A stretch of DNA of 64,000 nt from Marinobacter vinifirmus (lineage in GTDB: Bacteria; Pseudomonadota; Gammaproteobacteria; Pseudomonadales; Oleiphilaceae), in assembly GCF_002258215.1 (NCBI RefSeq), contig NZ_NEFY01000009.1:61070-125069 (forward strand), in the 5' to 3' direction. Below the pieces are notes generated by a model. That model was given only the letters and a program-made list of their open reading frames with translations. It ran no database searches and was not told the origin of the DNA. A program made the position numbers and the translations under genes. Positions 18,580-27,150 of this stretch are shown piece by piece. Position 1 is the stretch's first letter, and each line of letters begins with the position of its first letter.

Positions 18580-18593
18580 TGAGCTATCTCAGA

Positions 18594-18606
18594 CTAAAGT
18601 GCTGGT
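18594..18606 (+). promoter_or_regulatory. Weak class B-like box upstream of nosP
   Basis: CTAAAGTGCTGGT keeps the left half (CYAAAGT) of the class B box but diverges on the right. It lies 59 bp before the first nosP start codon. Listed because of its position in the island; it could be chance. Confidence 0.25.
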
Positions 18607-18664
18607 TTGTGTGTGCCAAAACCTGGCTGGGCCACTGGTCATTGATTCAGGGAGTTTATAATCA

Positions 18665-19936
18665 ATGGGTTATCACCGTTTTGGCGCACCGATAAAAAGC
18701 ACCGAAGTCGAATTTTCCTCCGTTGGCATCGGCGTAGAATCAGAGCCACTGTGTACTCTGACAAGAGCCGTTGCCATGCCATCACACAATCCAGAGCCAC
18801 CGGTGAAAACAGCCAGCACCAGTGTCCGTGATCCGGAACTGGCGGCTGTGGCGCTGGCCAGGCAGTTGCGCCATGAGCATCTGGGCTGCGTGCTTTTTTT
18901 CTGTTCTGTGGAGTACGACCTTACCCGCCTCGGGCCAGCGCTCAAGATGGCATTTCCTGGCATCCGGGTGGTTGGTTGTACATCTGCTGGTGAAATTACC
19001 AGCGAAGGCTATGGGCGGGGCTGTATCAGCGCACTGGGCTTTGATGCCCGCTACTTCGCCATCGACTGCGCACTGATCAGCGAGCTTGAACGCTTTACCC
19101 TTCAGGACGCGCAGCAGGTTATTGACGGGCTGTTGAGCACCTGTCGCGATGCACGGCTGGCACCGGTTAAAGGTAATACCTTTGCAATCACCCTTCTGGA
19201 TGGTCTTTCGAGCCGGGAAGAGCTGGTACTGGCCACCCTGAATGCGGCCTTGGGTACTATTCCCCAGTTTGGCGGCTCGGCCGGTGATGATGAACGGCTT
19301 GCCGACACCCACGTTTTTTTCGACGGGCATTTTCACAGCGCGGCGGCCACCGTCGTACTGGTGAACACACCGCTGGATTTTCGCGTGTTTTCAACCCATC
19401 ACATGCGGGATCAGGCAGACAAGCTCGTTGTTACCCGTGCCTGCCCCGAAAGCCGGACGGTGTTTGAGCTGAATGCGGAGCCGGCGGCCGATGTCTATGC
19501 CCGCAGCGTAGGTGTTCCGGTCGAGCAGCTTGACCGGCGAGTGTTTGCCTTACAACCGCTGGGCGTGCGGGTGGGGGGGAACTATTTTGTTCGATCCATT
19601 CAGCGGGTGAACCCAGACGGCAGCCTGACATTCTATTGTGCCGTCGAGACCGGCATTGTGATGACCGTCATGGAGCCAGGCTCATTGCTGGATAGTGTTC
19701 GGGCACAAATCGAAGCGTCGGAGCGGGTTGTGGGCAAACCACTGGTGACCCTGGCGTGCGATTGTTTCTTGCGGCGCCTTGAGGCGGAACTGACCGGCCA
19801 GCTTGACGATGTCACTGGCTTCTTGCGTCAGCACAAAGTGGTCGGGTTCAACACATACGGTGAACAGTTTAACGGCATGCACATCAATCAGACGTTTACG
19901 GGGGTGGTCATTGGCCAGCCTGAATTCAGTACCTAG
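18665..19936 (+). CDS. nosP: FIST-domain heme/NO-sensing protein NosP
   Basis: This is a 423-residue protein (386 if translation starts at the ATG at 18776). FIST_N is recognised by VLFFCSVEYDLTRLGPAL and GCTSAGEI, and FIST_C follows from about residue 250 (FALQPLGVRVGGNYFVRSIQ, and the ending VVGFNTYGEQFNGMH). In Pseudomonas aeruginosa the equivalent (PA1975, NosP) binds heme, senses nitric oxide and controls the adjacent hybrid kinase NahK. Here it is directly upstream of and overlaps a NahK-like gene, the same arrangement. The start at 18665 has GGGAG 12 bases upstream; the family would fit 18776 better. Confidence 0.8.
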   Translation: MGYHRFGAPIKSTEVEFSSVGIGVESEPLCTLTRAVAMPSHNPEPPVKTASTSVRDPELAAVALARQLRHEHLGCVLFFCSVEYDLTRLGPALKMAFPGIRVVGCTSAGEITSEGYGRGCISALGFDARYFAIDCALISELERFTLQDAQQVIDGLLSTCRDARLAPVKGNTFAITLLDGLSSREELVLATLNAALGTIPQFGGSAGDDERLADTHVFFDGHFHSAAATVVLVNTPLDFRVFSTHHMRDQADKLVVTRACPESRTVFELNAEPAADVYARSVGVPVEQLDRRVFALQPLGVRVGGNYFVRSIQRVNPDGSLTFYCAVETGIVMTVMEPGSLLDSVRAQIEASERVVGKPLVTLACDCFLRRLEAELTGQLDDVTGFLRQHKVVGFNTYGEQFNGMHINQTFTGVVIGQPEFST

Positions 19937-22184
19937 TGCCCCATCGCCTGGCCCTGATTATGATCTTTCGCTCCGGATCTCTGAACTGGAGCTGGAAAAC
20001 CAGCGCCTGCGCAGCATCCGCGACGCCCTGATTGTCCGGGTGGAATCTGGCACAGAGCACAAGCCTGCTCCCTATGCGGCATTCGAACACTCGGTCATCC
20101 TTGCCGAGCAGGTACGGGAGCGGACCGAAGCCCTGAACCTGGCCATGGAAGAGCTCAAAGCCAGCAACAAGGCTCTGAGTCGTGCCCGGGAAGAAGCTGA
20201 GACCTCGCGGCAGCGATTGAGTGATGCCATTGAAAGCATTGCCGACGGATTTGTGCTGTTTGACCGCGACCACTGCCTCATCCAGACCAATAGCCGGTTC
20301 CGGAGCTACTGGCGCCACGCGGGGGTGCCGGTACCCCAAGCAGGCACGCCCATTGAAGCTGTGAAAGCCCTGGCCCTGAGTTCCGGCCTGGTGGTTGAAG
20401 AGCACAGTCACGAAGACGCCGAAGGAACAGTGTTCCTGCTCTCTAACGGCCGCTGGGTACAAATGACCGAGCGTACCACCCGTGAGGGTGGTCAGGTGGT
20501 GCTCTACTCCGATATTACCGACGTCAAGAACAGTGAAATGGCCCGTCGCATCAAGGCGCTGGAAGAAAGCGAGCGCTGGATCCGGGTCGTCACCGACCAT
20601 GTGCCGGCGTTGATTGCCTATGTAGGGGCAGACCTCACCGTCCAGTTCTGCAACAAGGTTTATCAGGCCTGGTATGGCCGTAATGGTGTGTCGCCACTGG
20701 GCAAGCGTCTGGAGCAAGTGCATTCCGATGAGTTCTACCAGCGTCTGCTGCCCCAGATACTGGAAGTACTGGACGGGCACAGTGTGAACTTCGAGTTCGA
20801 GGAAACCGGCGAGCATGGTGAACAGCGGTACATGTTGCGTTCCTATGTGCCCAACAGGGATGAAACTGGCGAGGTGACCGGCTTTTTTGTTCTGATCCGA
20901 GACATCACCGAAAGGCGCAAGACCGCGATTGCGCTGGAGCAGGCCTACGACGACCTGGAGCACCGGGTGCGAGAGCGCACCGCCGCCTTGACAGGCCTGA
21001 ACCAGCAACTCCGGCAGGAAATTTCGGAACGTTCTGCAGTGGAAGCCCGTCTCCGGGAAGCGAAGCAGGAGGCTGAACAGGCCAACCTGTCCAAAACCAA
21101 GTTCCTGGCTGCTGTTAGTCACGATCTGCTGCAGCCGCTTAATGCCGCACGCTTGTTCACCAGTGCATTACTTGAGCAGAGCTTCGGGCCCAAGGCCGAG
21201 AGCCTTGTGCGTTCGGTCAGTACTTCGTTGGATGATGTAGAGAATCTGCTGGGCACACTGGTGGATATTTCCAAGCTGGATGCCGGAGTGATCACTCCGG
21301 ACGTGACCGCCTTTGACCTCCGGGATCTGCTCAATAACATCGCCCGGGAGTTCCGGCAGATGGCCCTGGCTGAAGGGCAGCGGCTGGATTTCGTGCCCTG
21401 CTCTGCAGTGGTTCAGTCGGATTCACAGTTGCTGGCGCGGATACTGCGAAACTTCCTGACCAATGCCATTCGTTATACCGGCCAGGGCCGGATTCTGCTT
21501 GGTTGCCGTCGCGAGCATGACCACGTGTTGCTGCAGGTCTGGGACACCGGGCCAGGTATTCCGGCAGACAAGCTCACCGAAATCTTTCAGGAGTTTAAAC
21601 GGATTCGCCCCAAGGGTGCCCAGGCAGACAAAGGGCTGGGCCTGGGCCTGGCTATCGTTGACAAGATTGCCCGGATGTTGGGCCATGAGATCTCGGTATC
21701 ATCTGTTGAGGGAAAAGGCTCCGTGTTCAGCGTCCGGGTGCCCCTCGGAGAACTTCAGTCAGCCCAACCGGCACCCCGAGGGCCTCACCTGCCGATGCTC
21801 GATAGTGGTTTGAAAGGCGCCCGGGTGTGGGTGATCGATAATGATCTGGCTATCTGCCAGGGGATGAAGACCTTGCTGGAAGGCTGGGGTTGCCGGGTCA
21901 CCACAGCCGTTTCTGCCGAGGGCCTGGCAGGGCAGGTAGATGTGGCAAGGGCTCCGGTAGATCTGATACTGGCGGATTATCACCTGGATAATGATGAAAA
22001 TGGCGTCGACGCGGTGGCAGTGATCAATGCTCAGCGCTCACAGCCAGCGCCGGTCCTGATGATCACCGCCAACTACACCAATGAACTGAAACAGCATATC
22101 CGGGAGCTTGGTTACCTGTTGATGAACAAACCGGTCAAACCGCTTAAGCTCAGGAGTGTACTCAATCACGTGATGCGTTGCTGA
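19911..22184 (+). CDS. nahK: Hybrid sensor histidine kinase NahK (ErcS-prime type)
   Basis: This is a 757-residue soluble kinase: an N-terminal coiled coil, PAS domains at about 110-230 and 240-370, a second coiled coil, HisKA with KFLAAVSHDLLQPLNAARL (phospho-acceptor His404), HATPase_c with NFLTNAIRYTGQGRILLG and DTGPGIP, and a receiver with Asp689 in LILADYHLD. The open frame runs back into nosP; I chose TTG 19911 because GGGGGTGG lies just upstream and the alignable part begins there. No ATG fits nearby, so the start is uncertain. In P. aeruginosa NahK phosphorylates HptB. It belongs to the ErcS family encoded near PQQ genes; compare ErcS at 49332. Confidence 0.82.
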   Translation: MASLNSVPSAPSPGPDYDLSLRISELELENQRLRSIRDALIVRVESGTEHKPAPYAAFEHSVILAEQVRERTEALNLAMEELKASNKALSRAREEAETSRQRLSDAIESIADGFVLFDRDHCLIQTNSRFRSYWRHAGVPVPQAGTPIEAVKALALSSGLVVEEHSHEDAEGTVFLLSNGRWVQMTERTTREGGQVVLYSDITDVKNSEMARRIKALEESERWIRVVTDHVPALIAYVGADLTVQFCNKVYQAWYGRNGVSPLGKRLEQVHSDEFYQRLLPQILEVLDGHSVNFEFEETGEHGEQRYMLRSYVPNRDETGEVTGFFVLIRDITERRKTAIALEQAYDDLEHRVRERTAALTGLNQQLRQEISERSAVEARLREAKQEAEQANLSKTKFLAAVSHDLLQPLNAARLFTSALLEQSFGPKAESLVRSVSTSLDDVENLLGTLVDISKLDAGVITPDVTAFDLRDLLNNIAREFRQMALAEGQRLDFVPCSAVVQSDSQLLARILRNFLTNAIRYTGQGRILLGCRREHDHVLLQVWDTGPGIPADKLTEIFQEFKRIRPKGAQADKGLGLGLAIVDKIARMLGHEISVSSVEGKGSVFSVRVPLGELQSAQPAPRGPHLPMLDSGLKGARVWVIDNDLAICQGMKTLLEGWGCRVTTAVSAEGLAGQVDVARAPVDLILADYHLDNDENGVDAVAVINAQRSQPAPVLMITANYTNELKQHIRELGYLLMNKPVKPLKLRSVLNHVMRC

Positions 22185-22203
22185 GTGCTGATGCCGGCTG
22201 CGT

Positions 22204-22977
22204 TCAGCGTTTGAGATATTGACTGAAGTCCACATCCCCAGCCGATAGGATAGCCTGTACCCGGTTGTGAACGCCGAGCTTTCTCAGGATCGCGGAGACG
22301 TGGGCCTTGACCGTGGTTTCTGCGATGTTGAGGTTGTAGGCAATTTGCTTGTTGGATTCACCCTTGGCCATACGTTCCAGCACCAACAACTGGCGCCGGG
22401 TGAGAGAGTTCAGTAGTTCCGGCGAAATCAGGTTCTCATCGCTTCGAGTACGCCGGTGGGAGCTTTCTTTACTGGTGCGGATAATGTCTGATGGCAGGTA
22501 AACATTGCCGTTCAGTATCTGCTGGATGGCCTCAGTCATCTGGGCCCGGGGTGAGGACTTGGTGATAAACCCTACCGCGCCATAGGTGATCGCCTGCAGC
22601 ACTATCTGTTTGTCTTCCTCGGCAGAGACAATCACTACGGGAATGGTGGGTGCTTCGTTACGCAGGGTAATCAGGCCGTTGAGCCCGTGCATGCCGGGCA
22701 TATTCAGGTCCAGCAGGATCAGGTCCAGGTCGTCATTCTCGCGGGTGATTTCCAGAGCGCTGTCCAGGTCATCGGTTTCGATGATTTCACTGCCTTCGAA
22801 GCCGGAGGCGATAACGCTGCTGATGGCTTCCCGGAACAGCGGGTGGTCGTCGGCAATCAGAATCTTATACGCCGGTTCCATGGTTGCTTCTACCTGCTTG
22901 TTTTCATTGTCGGGGATGGCTTCCGAGTCATGATAGCGGTTTTCGGAAGACAGTGCGGCATCGAGCTCGTTCAGCAT
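22204..22977 (-). CDS. erbR: LuxR/NarL-family response regulator ErbR (AgmR)
   Basis: This is a 257-residue regulator: an N-terminal extension (1-32), a receiver with [15 protein letters not shown], phospho-acceptor Asp90 in [13 protein letters not shown], and a C-terminal LuxR-type HTH ([36 protein letters not shown]). It closely resembles AgmR/ErbR of Pseudomonas, which switches on the PQQ-dependent ethanol oxidation genes. The ATG at 22977 has a strong AGGAGG; an internal ATG at 22881 would give the standard receiver start with Asp58. It converges with nahK. No kinase gene is adjacent in the same direction, so its partner is likely ErcS, NahK or the 29501 kinase. Confidence 0.88.
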   Translation of the reverse strand: MLNELDAALSSENRYHDSEAIPDNENKQVEATMEPAYKILIADDHPLFREAISSVIASGFEGSEIIETDDLDSALEITRENDDLDLILLDLNMPGMHGLNGLITLRNEAPTIPVVIVSAEEDKQIVLQAITYGAVGFITKSSPRAQMTEAIQQILNGNVYLPSDIIRTSKESSHRRTRSDENLISPELLNSLTRRQLLVLERMAKGESNKQIAYNLNIAETTVKAHVSAILRKLGVHNRVQAILSAGDVDFSQYLKR

Positions 22978-23100
22978 GGCGGCCTCCTGTGCAGAGAATC
23001 GCCGGAGTCGGTTCCGATCCTCTGTTTATTATTGTGATGGTTTCATTACACGCCATCTTGGTCTCGGGTTGAATGCGACCATCGCACCAAAAAACAGGCA

Positions 23101-23113
23101 CCAAAGTACTATT
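23101..23113 (+). promoter_or_regulatory. Class B box upstream of the SsuABC-like operon
   Basis: CCAAAGTACTATT followed by CTTGCC lies 102 bp before the ATG at 23216, between the divergent erbR and transporter genes. It is the best-formed copy of the class B box. The spacing supports 23216 over 23147 as the transporter start. Confidence 0.55.
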
Positions 23114-23215
23114 CTTGCCGGGCTGCGGGCTTCGTATCGTGTATTAATGAGCCTACAACCAACAATAACGACCGTCTCCGCATTCTCTCTTGCTGATCCA
23201 TGGATCAAACAGGCA

Positions 23216-24169
23216 ATGGCCGCACTGCTATGTTTTCTTTTGAGTCTTGCTGGCGGTGTCCATGCCCGGGAAGAAGCATCTGACCTGCCCATGCTGTCTG
23301 TCAGCGTGTTGCAGTTTGGAACCGCCCACTGGGAGCTCGATCATCTCCTGCATCGGGAGCTGGACCGGGAATATGGCTATCGGCTGGAGTTGAAACCGGT
23401 TGCCAACCTGCCTGCCTCCAGGCTGGCGGTCACCAGCGGTTCGGTGCACGGCGCTGTAGCCGATCTGCTGTGGGCACAGTCACGATTCGAGGCCGGCACG
23501 CCCTACCTGTACGTGCCGTTCTCCTCCCAGATTGGCGATATCGTCGTCGCTGACAACTCTCCGATTCGCTCGGTGGCGGATCTGGCCGGCAAACGCATCG
23601 GCGTTGCGGGCGGGCCGGACAGCAAGGGCTGGATACTGCTCAAGAAAGTCGCACAGCGCCAGGGAATCAATCTGGAAGAATCTGACGGAGTTCAGTTCGC
23701 AGCCCCGCCCTTGTTGAGCCAGGCGCTAAAACGCGGGCAGGTGGATGTCATCGTTACCTACTGGCATTTTGCGGCCCGCCTGAGGGGCGAGGGCGGCTGG
23801 CGATCGGCGTTTGGTATGGCTGACCTGCTCACTGAGCTGGACCTGGATCGCAACCTGCCGGTGCTTGGTTATGTCTTTCCAGAGCGCTGGGCGCGAGACA
23901 ATGGCCTGCTGATGGATCGGTTTGCAGCTTCCCTGCAACAGGCCAAAGCCGAGCTGGCGGACAGTAAGTCCTTCTGGCAGCGTTTGCGTCCTCTCATGGG
24001 TAATCCGGACGACAATGTCTTCGCAGCCTTGCGAGAGGGCTTTGTCGCCGGGACGCCAGCGCCGCAAACAGACCAGCGAATCGCTGACCTGCAACGTTTG
24101 ATGACCCTCACCGGCGCCGGCCCGGACAACCTGATGCCGGCTTCTCTGTTTTACCGGAGCCAGCCGTGA
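23216..24169 (+). CDS. ABC transporter substrate-binding protein (SsuA/NMT1-like)
   Basis: This is a 317-residue periplasmic binding protein with a signal peptide (MAALLCFLLSLAGGVHA). It has the fold pattern of the SsuA/ThiY/NitT group: a first strand LSVSVLQFGTAHWELDHLL, a DLLWAQSRFEAG helix, then the SVADLAGKRIGVAGGPDSKGWILLK domain crossing and VDVIVTYWHFAARL. Substrate not known; aliphatic sulfonate, nitrate, taurine and pyrimidine binders share this fold. I chose ATG 23216 because the class B box would otherwise sit within 34 bp of the start at 23147. The permease GTG overlaps its stop. Its place in a PQQ island suggests a cofactor, metal complex or alcohol-linked substrate. Confidence 0.75.
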   Translation: MAALLCFLLSLAGGVHAREEASDLPMLSVSVLQFGTAHWELDHLLHRELDREYGYRLELKPVANLPASRLAVTSGSVHGAVADLLWAQSRFEAGTPYLYVPFSSQIGDIVVADNSPIRSVADLAGKRIGVAGGPDSKGWILLKKVAQRQGINLEESDGVQFAAPPLLSQALKRGQVDVIVTYWHFAARLRGEGGWRSAFGMADLLTELDLDRNLPVLGYVFPERWARDNGLLMDRFAASLQQAKAELADSKSFWQRLRPLMGNPDDNVFAALREGFVAGTPAPQTDQRIADLQRLMTLTGAGPDNLMPASLFYRSQP

Positions 24170-24942
24170 AAGGCCAAGCCGGCCGGCCGCCGCTGTGGAG
24201 CTACTGGGTAGTCCTGCCGTCGTTTGTCCTGCTCTGGGGGCTCATTGCCTGGCTGCTTCAGTCGCCCCTCTTGCCGACGCCTCTGAACGTGCTCGACACC
24301 CTGATTCGTGAATCGGCGACCGGCGAGCTCTGGCATCATCTGGGCGCGACCCTCGGGCGTGTGGTGGTCGCCTTTATTCTGGCCATGATCATCGGTACAG
24401 CCATCGGCATCGTCATGGGCCGTTCGCCAACCACCAATGCCCTGTTCGATCCCTTGCTGGTGCTTTTGCTGAACCTGCCGGCCCTGGTCACCATCATCCT
24501 CATGTATGTCTGGTTCGGCCTGGTGGAAGTGGCTGCGGTGATGGCAGTTGTGATCAACAAAGTGCCCAACGTGGCGGTTACTGTCCGGGAAGGTGCCCGT
24601 AGCCTGGACTATAGGCTCGAGGAAATGGCCACCGTTTACGAGTTCACCCGATGGCAACGATTGCGGGAAGTCTGGGTACCCCAGCTGTTTCCCTATCTCA
24701 TGGCGGCTACAAGAGGCGGCCTGGCCCTGATCTGGAAAATTGTCCTTGTGGTAGAGCTGCTCGGCCGTTCCAGCGGCGTTGGCTTCCAATTACATATGGC
24801 GTTTCAGGTTTTCGACGTGGCCGCCATTCTTGCCTACAGCCTGGCGTTTATTGCCGTCGTCCAGCTGATTGAACTGGCCATCCTCCAGCCCCTTGAGCGC
24901 CGCTCCAGTCGCTGGCGACAGCCGGAGGCGGCCCATGCTTGA
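24166..24942 (+). CDS. ABC transporter permease (SsuC/TauC-like)
   Basis: This is a 258-residue membrane protein with about six hydrophobic segments and the BPD_transp_1 coupling region: EMATVYEFTRWQRLREVWVPQLFPYLMAATRGG, the EAA-type loop that contacts the ATPase. N-terminal LLPTPLNVLDTLIRE matches the SsuC group. It starts with GTG overlapping the binding-protein stop by 4 bp, and overlaps the ATPase gene by 8 bp, so the three genes are one translationally coupled unit. Confidence 0.88.
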   Translation: MKGQAGRPPLWSYWVVLPSFVLLWGLIAWLLQSPLLPTPLNVLDTLIRESATGELWHHLGATLGRVVVAFILAMIIGTAIGIVMGRSPTTNALFDPLLVLLLNLPALVTIILMYVWFGLVEVAAVMAVVINKVPNVAVTVREGARSLDYRLEEMATVYEFTRWQRLREVWVPQLFPYLMAATRGGLALIWKIVLVVELLGRSSGVGFQLHMAFQVFDVAAILAYSLAFIAVVQLIELAILQPLERRSSRWRQPEAAHA

Positions 24943-25606
24943 GCTAAGAATCGCAGGCCGCGATTTCGGCCAGCCTGTGCTCGGAGAGGTCTTCGCAACC
25001 ATAGAGCGAGGCGACCGCATCTGCCTTCTGGGCCCATCGGGTATCGGCAAGACTACTCTGCTGAACGCGATTGCCGGTCTCGATAAATCGGTGCCAGATG
25101 AGGCGGTTATCGGGCGTGACAAACTCCGGGTGGGTTACCTGTTTCAGGAGCATCGCCTGCTGCCTTGGCGCAGTCTGGATGCGAATCTGAAACTGGTGGG
25201 TGCCAGTGATCAGGAGGCTGAAAGCTTATTGGAACAGGTGGGATTGTCCGGTTATGGCCATTACCTGCCGGACCAGCTGTCCCTGGGAATGGCCAGAAGG
25301 GCGGCCTTGGCCCGTTGTCTGGCCGTAAAGCCGGACTTGCTGTTGTTGGATGAACCCTTCGCCTCACTGGACCCTGTAATGGCTGGTGAGCTCAAGACGC
25401 TGATTGCCGGGATTCTGGATTCGTGTCCGAAGATGGCGATGATCTGTGTTACCCATGATGGTGGGGATGCAGAGATATTGGCGAACCGTCTTTGGTATCT
25501 CGACGGCAAGCCTGCGCGACTGCAGTGGGACGATGCATTGGCAGAACCGGGGTTGGTCGATGGGCTTCTTGGGAGGCTTCGTGATCTGGCTTTGCCCGGC
25601 TCCTGA
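24935..25606 (+). CDS. ABC transporter ATP-binding protein (SsuB-like)
   Basis: This is a 223-residue ABC ATPase. Walker A is GPSGIGKTTLL, the Q-loop region reads VGYLFQEHRLLPWRSL, the signature is LSLGMARRAALAR (a variant of LSGGQ) and Walker B is LLLLDEPFASLD, followed by the switch His in VTHDGGDAE. Third gene of the 23216-25606 unit; the ATG at 24935 lies within the end of the permease gene. The variant signature is also seen in some SsuB/TauB relatives, so it does not imply loss of activity. It converges with the permease gene at 25623, 16 bp away. Confidence 0.88.
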   Translation: MLELRIAGRDFGQPVLGEVFATIERGDRICLLGPSGIGKTTLLNAIAGLDKSVPDEAVIGRDKLRVGYLFQEHRLLPWRSLDANLKLVGASDQEAESLLEQVGLSGYGHYLPDQLSLGMARRAALARCLAVKPDLLLLDEPFASLDPVMAGELKTLIAGILDSCPKMAMICVTHDGGDAEILANRLWYLDGKPARLQWDDALAEPGLVDGLLGRLRDLALPGS

Positions 25607-25622
25607 ATCAGCGCCCCGACCA

Positions 25623-26426
25623 TTATGCGGGCTTTCCGCCCAATATTTTCGTGCGTTGCGGGCGAAAGCCGGCTGTCGCAAATGACACAAGGAAAACAGT
25701 CACACCTGCTGTAATCCCGTAAGCCATCGGATTCCATTCCAGATACAGTGAGAAGCGGATTGCTTCCACGGCGTGGGTAAACGGATTGAACTGGCAGATC
25801 CAGTAGAGCCAGGGACTGGCTTCGTTCATGCGCCAGAGCGGATAGAGCGCCGAGGACATGAAGAACATCGGGAAGATTACGAAGTTCATCACCCCTGCAA
25901 AGTTCTCCAACTGTTTGATCCATGTGGCGATCAGCAGCCCCAAAGCTCCCAGCATCAGGCTGGTAAGAATCAACGCTGGCAATACGGCCAGGTAACCCCA
26001 GAGCGGTGGCTCTACATCCATCAGCAGTGCCAGCAGCAGGAACACATACACCTGGCCGATGGACACCACACCCATGGCCAGCAGTTTGGTCACCAGCAGG
26101 AAGGGCCGGGGCAGGGGACTCATCAGCAACACACGCATACTGCCCAACTCCCGGTCGTAGACCATGGACAGGGCGCCCTGCATGCTGTTGAACAGGATGA
26201 TCATGCCGCACAGCCCGGGGGCAATGTAGGTCTCGTAGGTGATGTAGGTCTGATAGGGCGGGATGATGGAAATGCCCAGTACCGCCCGGAACCCGGCAGC
26301 GAATACCACCAGCCAGAGCAGTGGCCGGACCAGGGCGCTGGCGAAGCGGGTGCGCTGCTGCCAGAACCGCAACCATTCTCGTGTCTGGATGCCTACGAAA
26401 CAATGCCAGTAGTGAGCTGCTTTCAT
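25623..26426 (-). CDS. pedC: ABC transporter permease of the PQQ-alcohol dehydrogenase system (PedC type)
   Basis: This is a 267-residue ABC-2 type permease with six hydrophobic segments and the conserved YIAPGLCGMIILFNSMQGALSMVYDRELGSMRVLL region that defines the ABC-2 family, then LYPLWRMNEASPWLYWICQFNPFTHAVEAIR. It matches the PedC permease family found in PQQ-dependent alcohol oxidation clusters. In Pseudomonas putida PedA1A2BC was required for lanthanum-dependent growth at low metal supply, so rare-earth acquisition is a family-based hypothesis. ABC-2 permeases are more often exporters, which is a puzzle. It is the last gene of the 29349-25623 operon, 1 bp after the ATPase. Confidence 0.85.
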   Translation of the reverse strand: MKAAHYWHCFVGIQTREWLRFWQQRTRFASALVRPLLWLVVFAAGFRAVLGISIIPPYQTYITYETYIAPGLCGMIILFNSMQGALSMVYDRELGSMRVLLMSPLPRPFLLVTKLLAMGVVSIGQVYVFLLLALLMDVEPPLWGYLAVLPALILTSLMLGALGLLIATWIKQLENFAGVMNFVIFPMFFMSSALYPLWRMNEASPWLYWICQFNPFTHAVEAIRFSLYLEWNPMAYGITAGVTVFLVSFATAGFRPQRTKILGGKPA

Positions 26427-26427
26427 A

Positions 26428-27150
26428 TCAGCCGGCTCCGGTCAGGGAATGGAAGGTTTCGGCCAGGTCCCGGGTGCCGGCGGTTTCGCAGATGGCCTGG
26501 CCTTTACCGTCAGCCAGCAACTGGCCCTGGTGCAGGATCAGGACCCGGTCTTCCGCACGGACTTCCTCAATCAGGTGGGTAGCCCAGAGCACGGTCAGGT
26601 CGTCTTCCTTGCATAGGGTTCTTACGTGTTCGTTGAGCGCTTTTCGGCTGGCCACGTCAAGGCCCACAGTGGGTTCGTCGAGCAACAACAGCGAGGGTTC
26701 ATGCAGCAAGGCGCGGGCAATTTCCACCCGCCGTCGGTGGCCGCCGTTGAGCTGGCGGACGGCATCGTTGGCCCGGTCCAGCAGGCTGAAGCGTTCCAGC
26801 TCCCGGTCACCCCGAGCCCTGGCTTCCTTGCGGGAAAGGCCATGCAGCGCGGCGTGGTACTGCAGGTTCTGGCGGACGGTCAGATCCAGGTCCAGGGCGT
26901 TCTGCTGGAACACCACGCCGATCTGGCGCATGGCATCGGCAGGCTGCTTTTTCAGAGACTGCCCGGCCATGAAGATATCGCCCTGCTGCAGGGCTAGTAG
27001 CCGTGTGAGCAGCCCGAACAGGGTTGATTTGCCGGCACCGTTGGGTCCGAGCAAGGCGTGGAAGCGGCCAGAGGTCAGCGCAAAGCTGACCTCCCGGAGC
27101 ACCGGCTTGTCGCCGTAACGAAAGCTGAGGTTGCTCGCTTCGATGGTCAT
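26428..27150 (-). CDS. pedB: ABC transporter ATP-binding protein of the PQQ-alcohol dehydrogenase system
   Basis: This is a 240-residue ABC ATPase: Walker A GPNGAGKSTLF, Q-loop VVFQQNALDLDLTVRQNLQYH, the unusual signature LNGGHRRRVEIARALL and Walker B LLLLDEPTVGLD. LNGGH in place of LSGGQ is a family feature of the PQQ-ADH-associated ATPase, so it is not a sign of damage. It overlaps the beta-propeller stop by 4 bp and is followed 1 bp later by the permease. The symbol pedB follows the P. putida ped naming and is the less certain part. Confidence 0.87.
   Translation of the reverse strand: MTIEASNLSFRYGDKPVLREVSFALTSGRFHALLGPNGAGKSTLFGLLTRLLALQQGDIFMAGQSLKKQPADAMRQIGVVFQQNALDLDLTVRQNLQYHAALHGLSRKEARARGDRELERFSLLDRANDAVRQLNGGHRRRVEIARALLHEPSLLLLDEPTVGLDVASRKALNEHVRTLCKEDDLTVLWATHLIEEVRAEDRVLILHQGQLLADGKGQAICETAGTRDLAETFHSLTGAG

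Noticed and set aside
25261..26403. 380-residue minus-strand open frame overlapping the PedC permease and SsuB-like genes
   Set aside because: It overlaps two genes with strong motifs in other frames, and its text is Arg/Pro-rich shadow.
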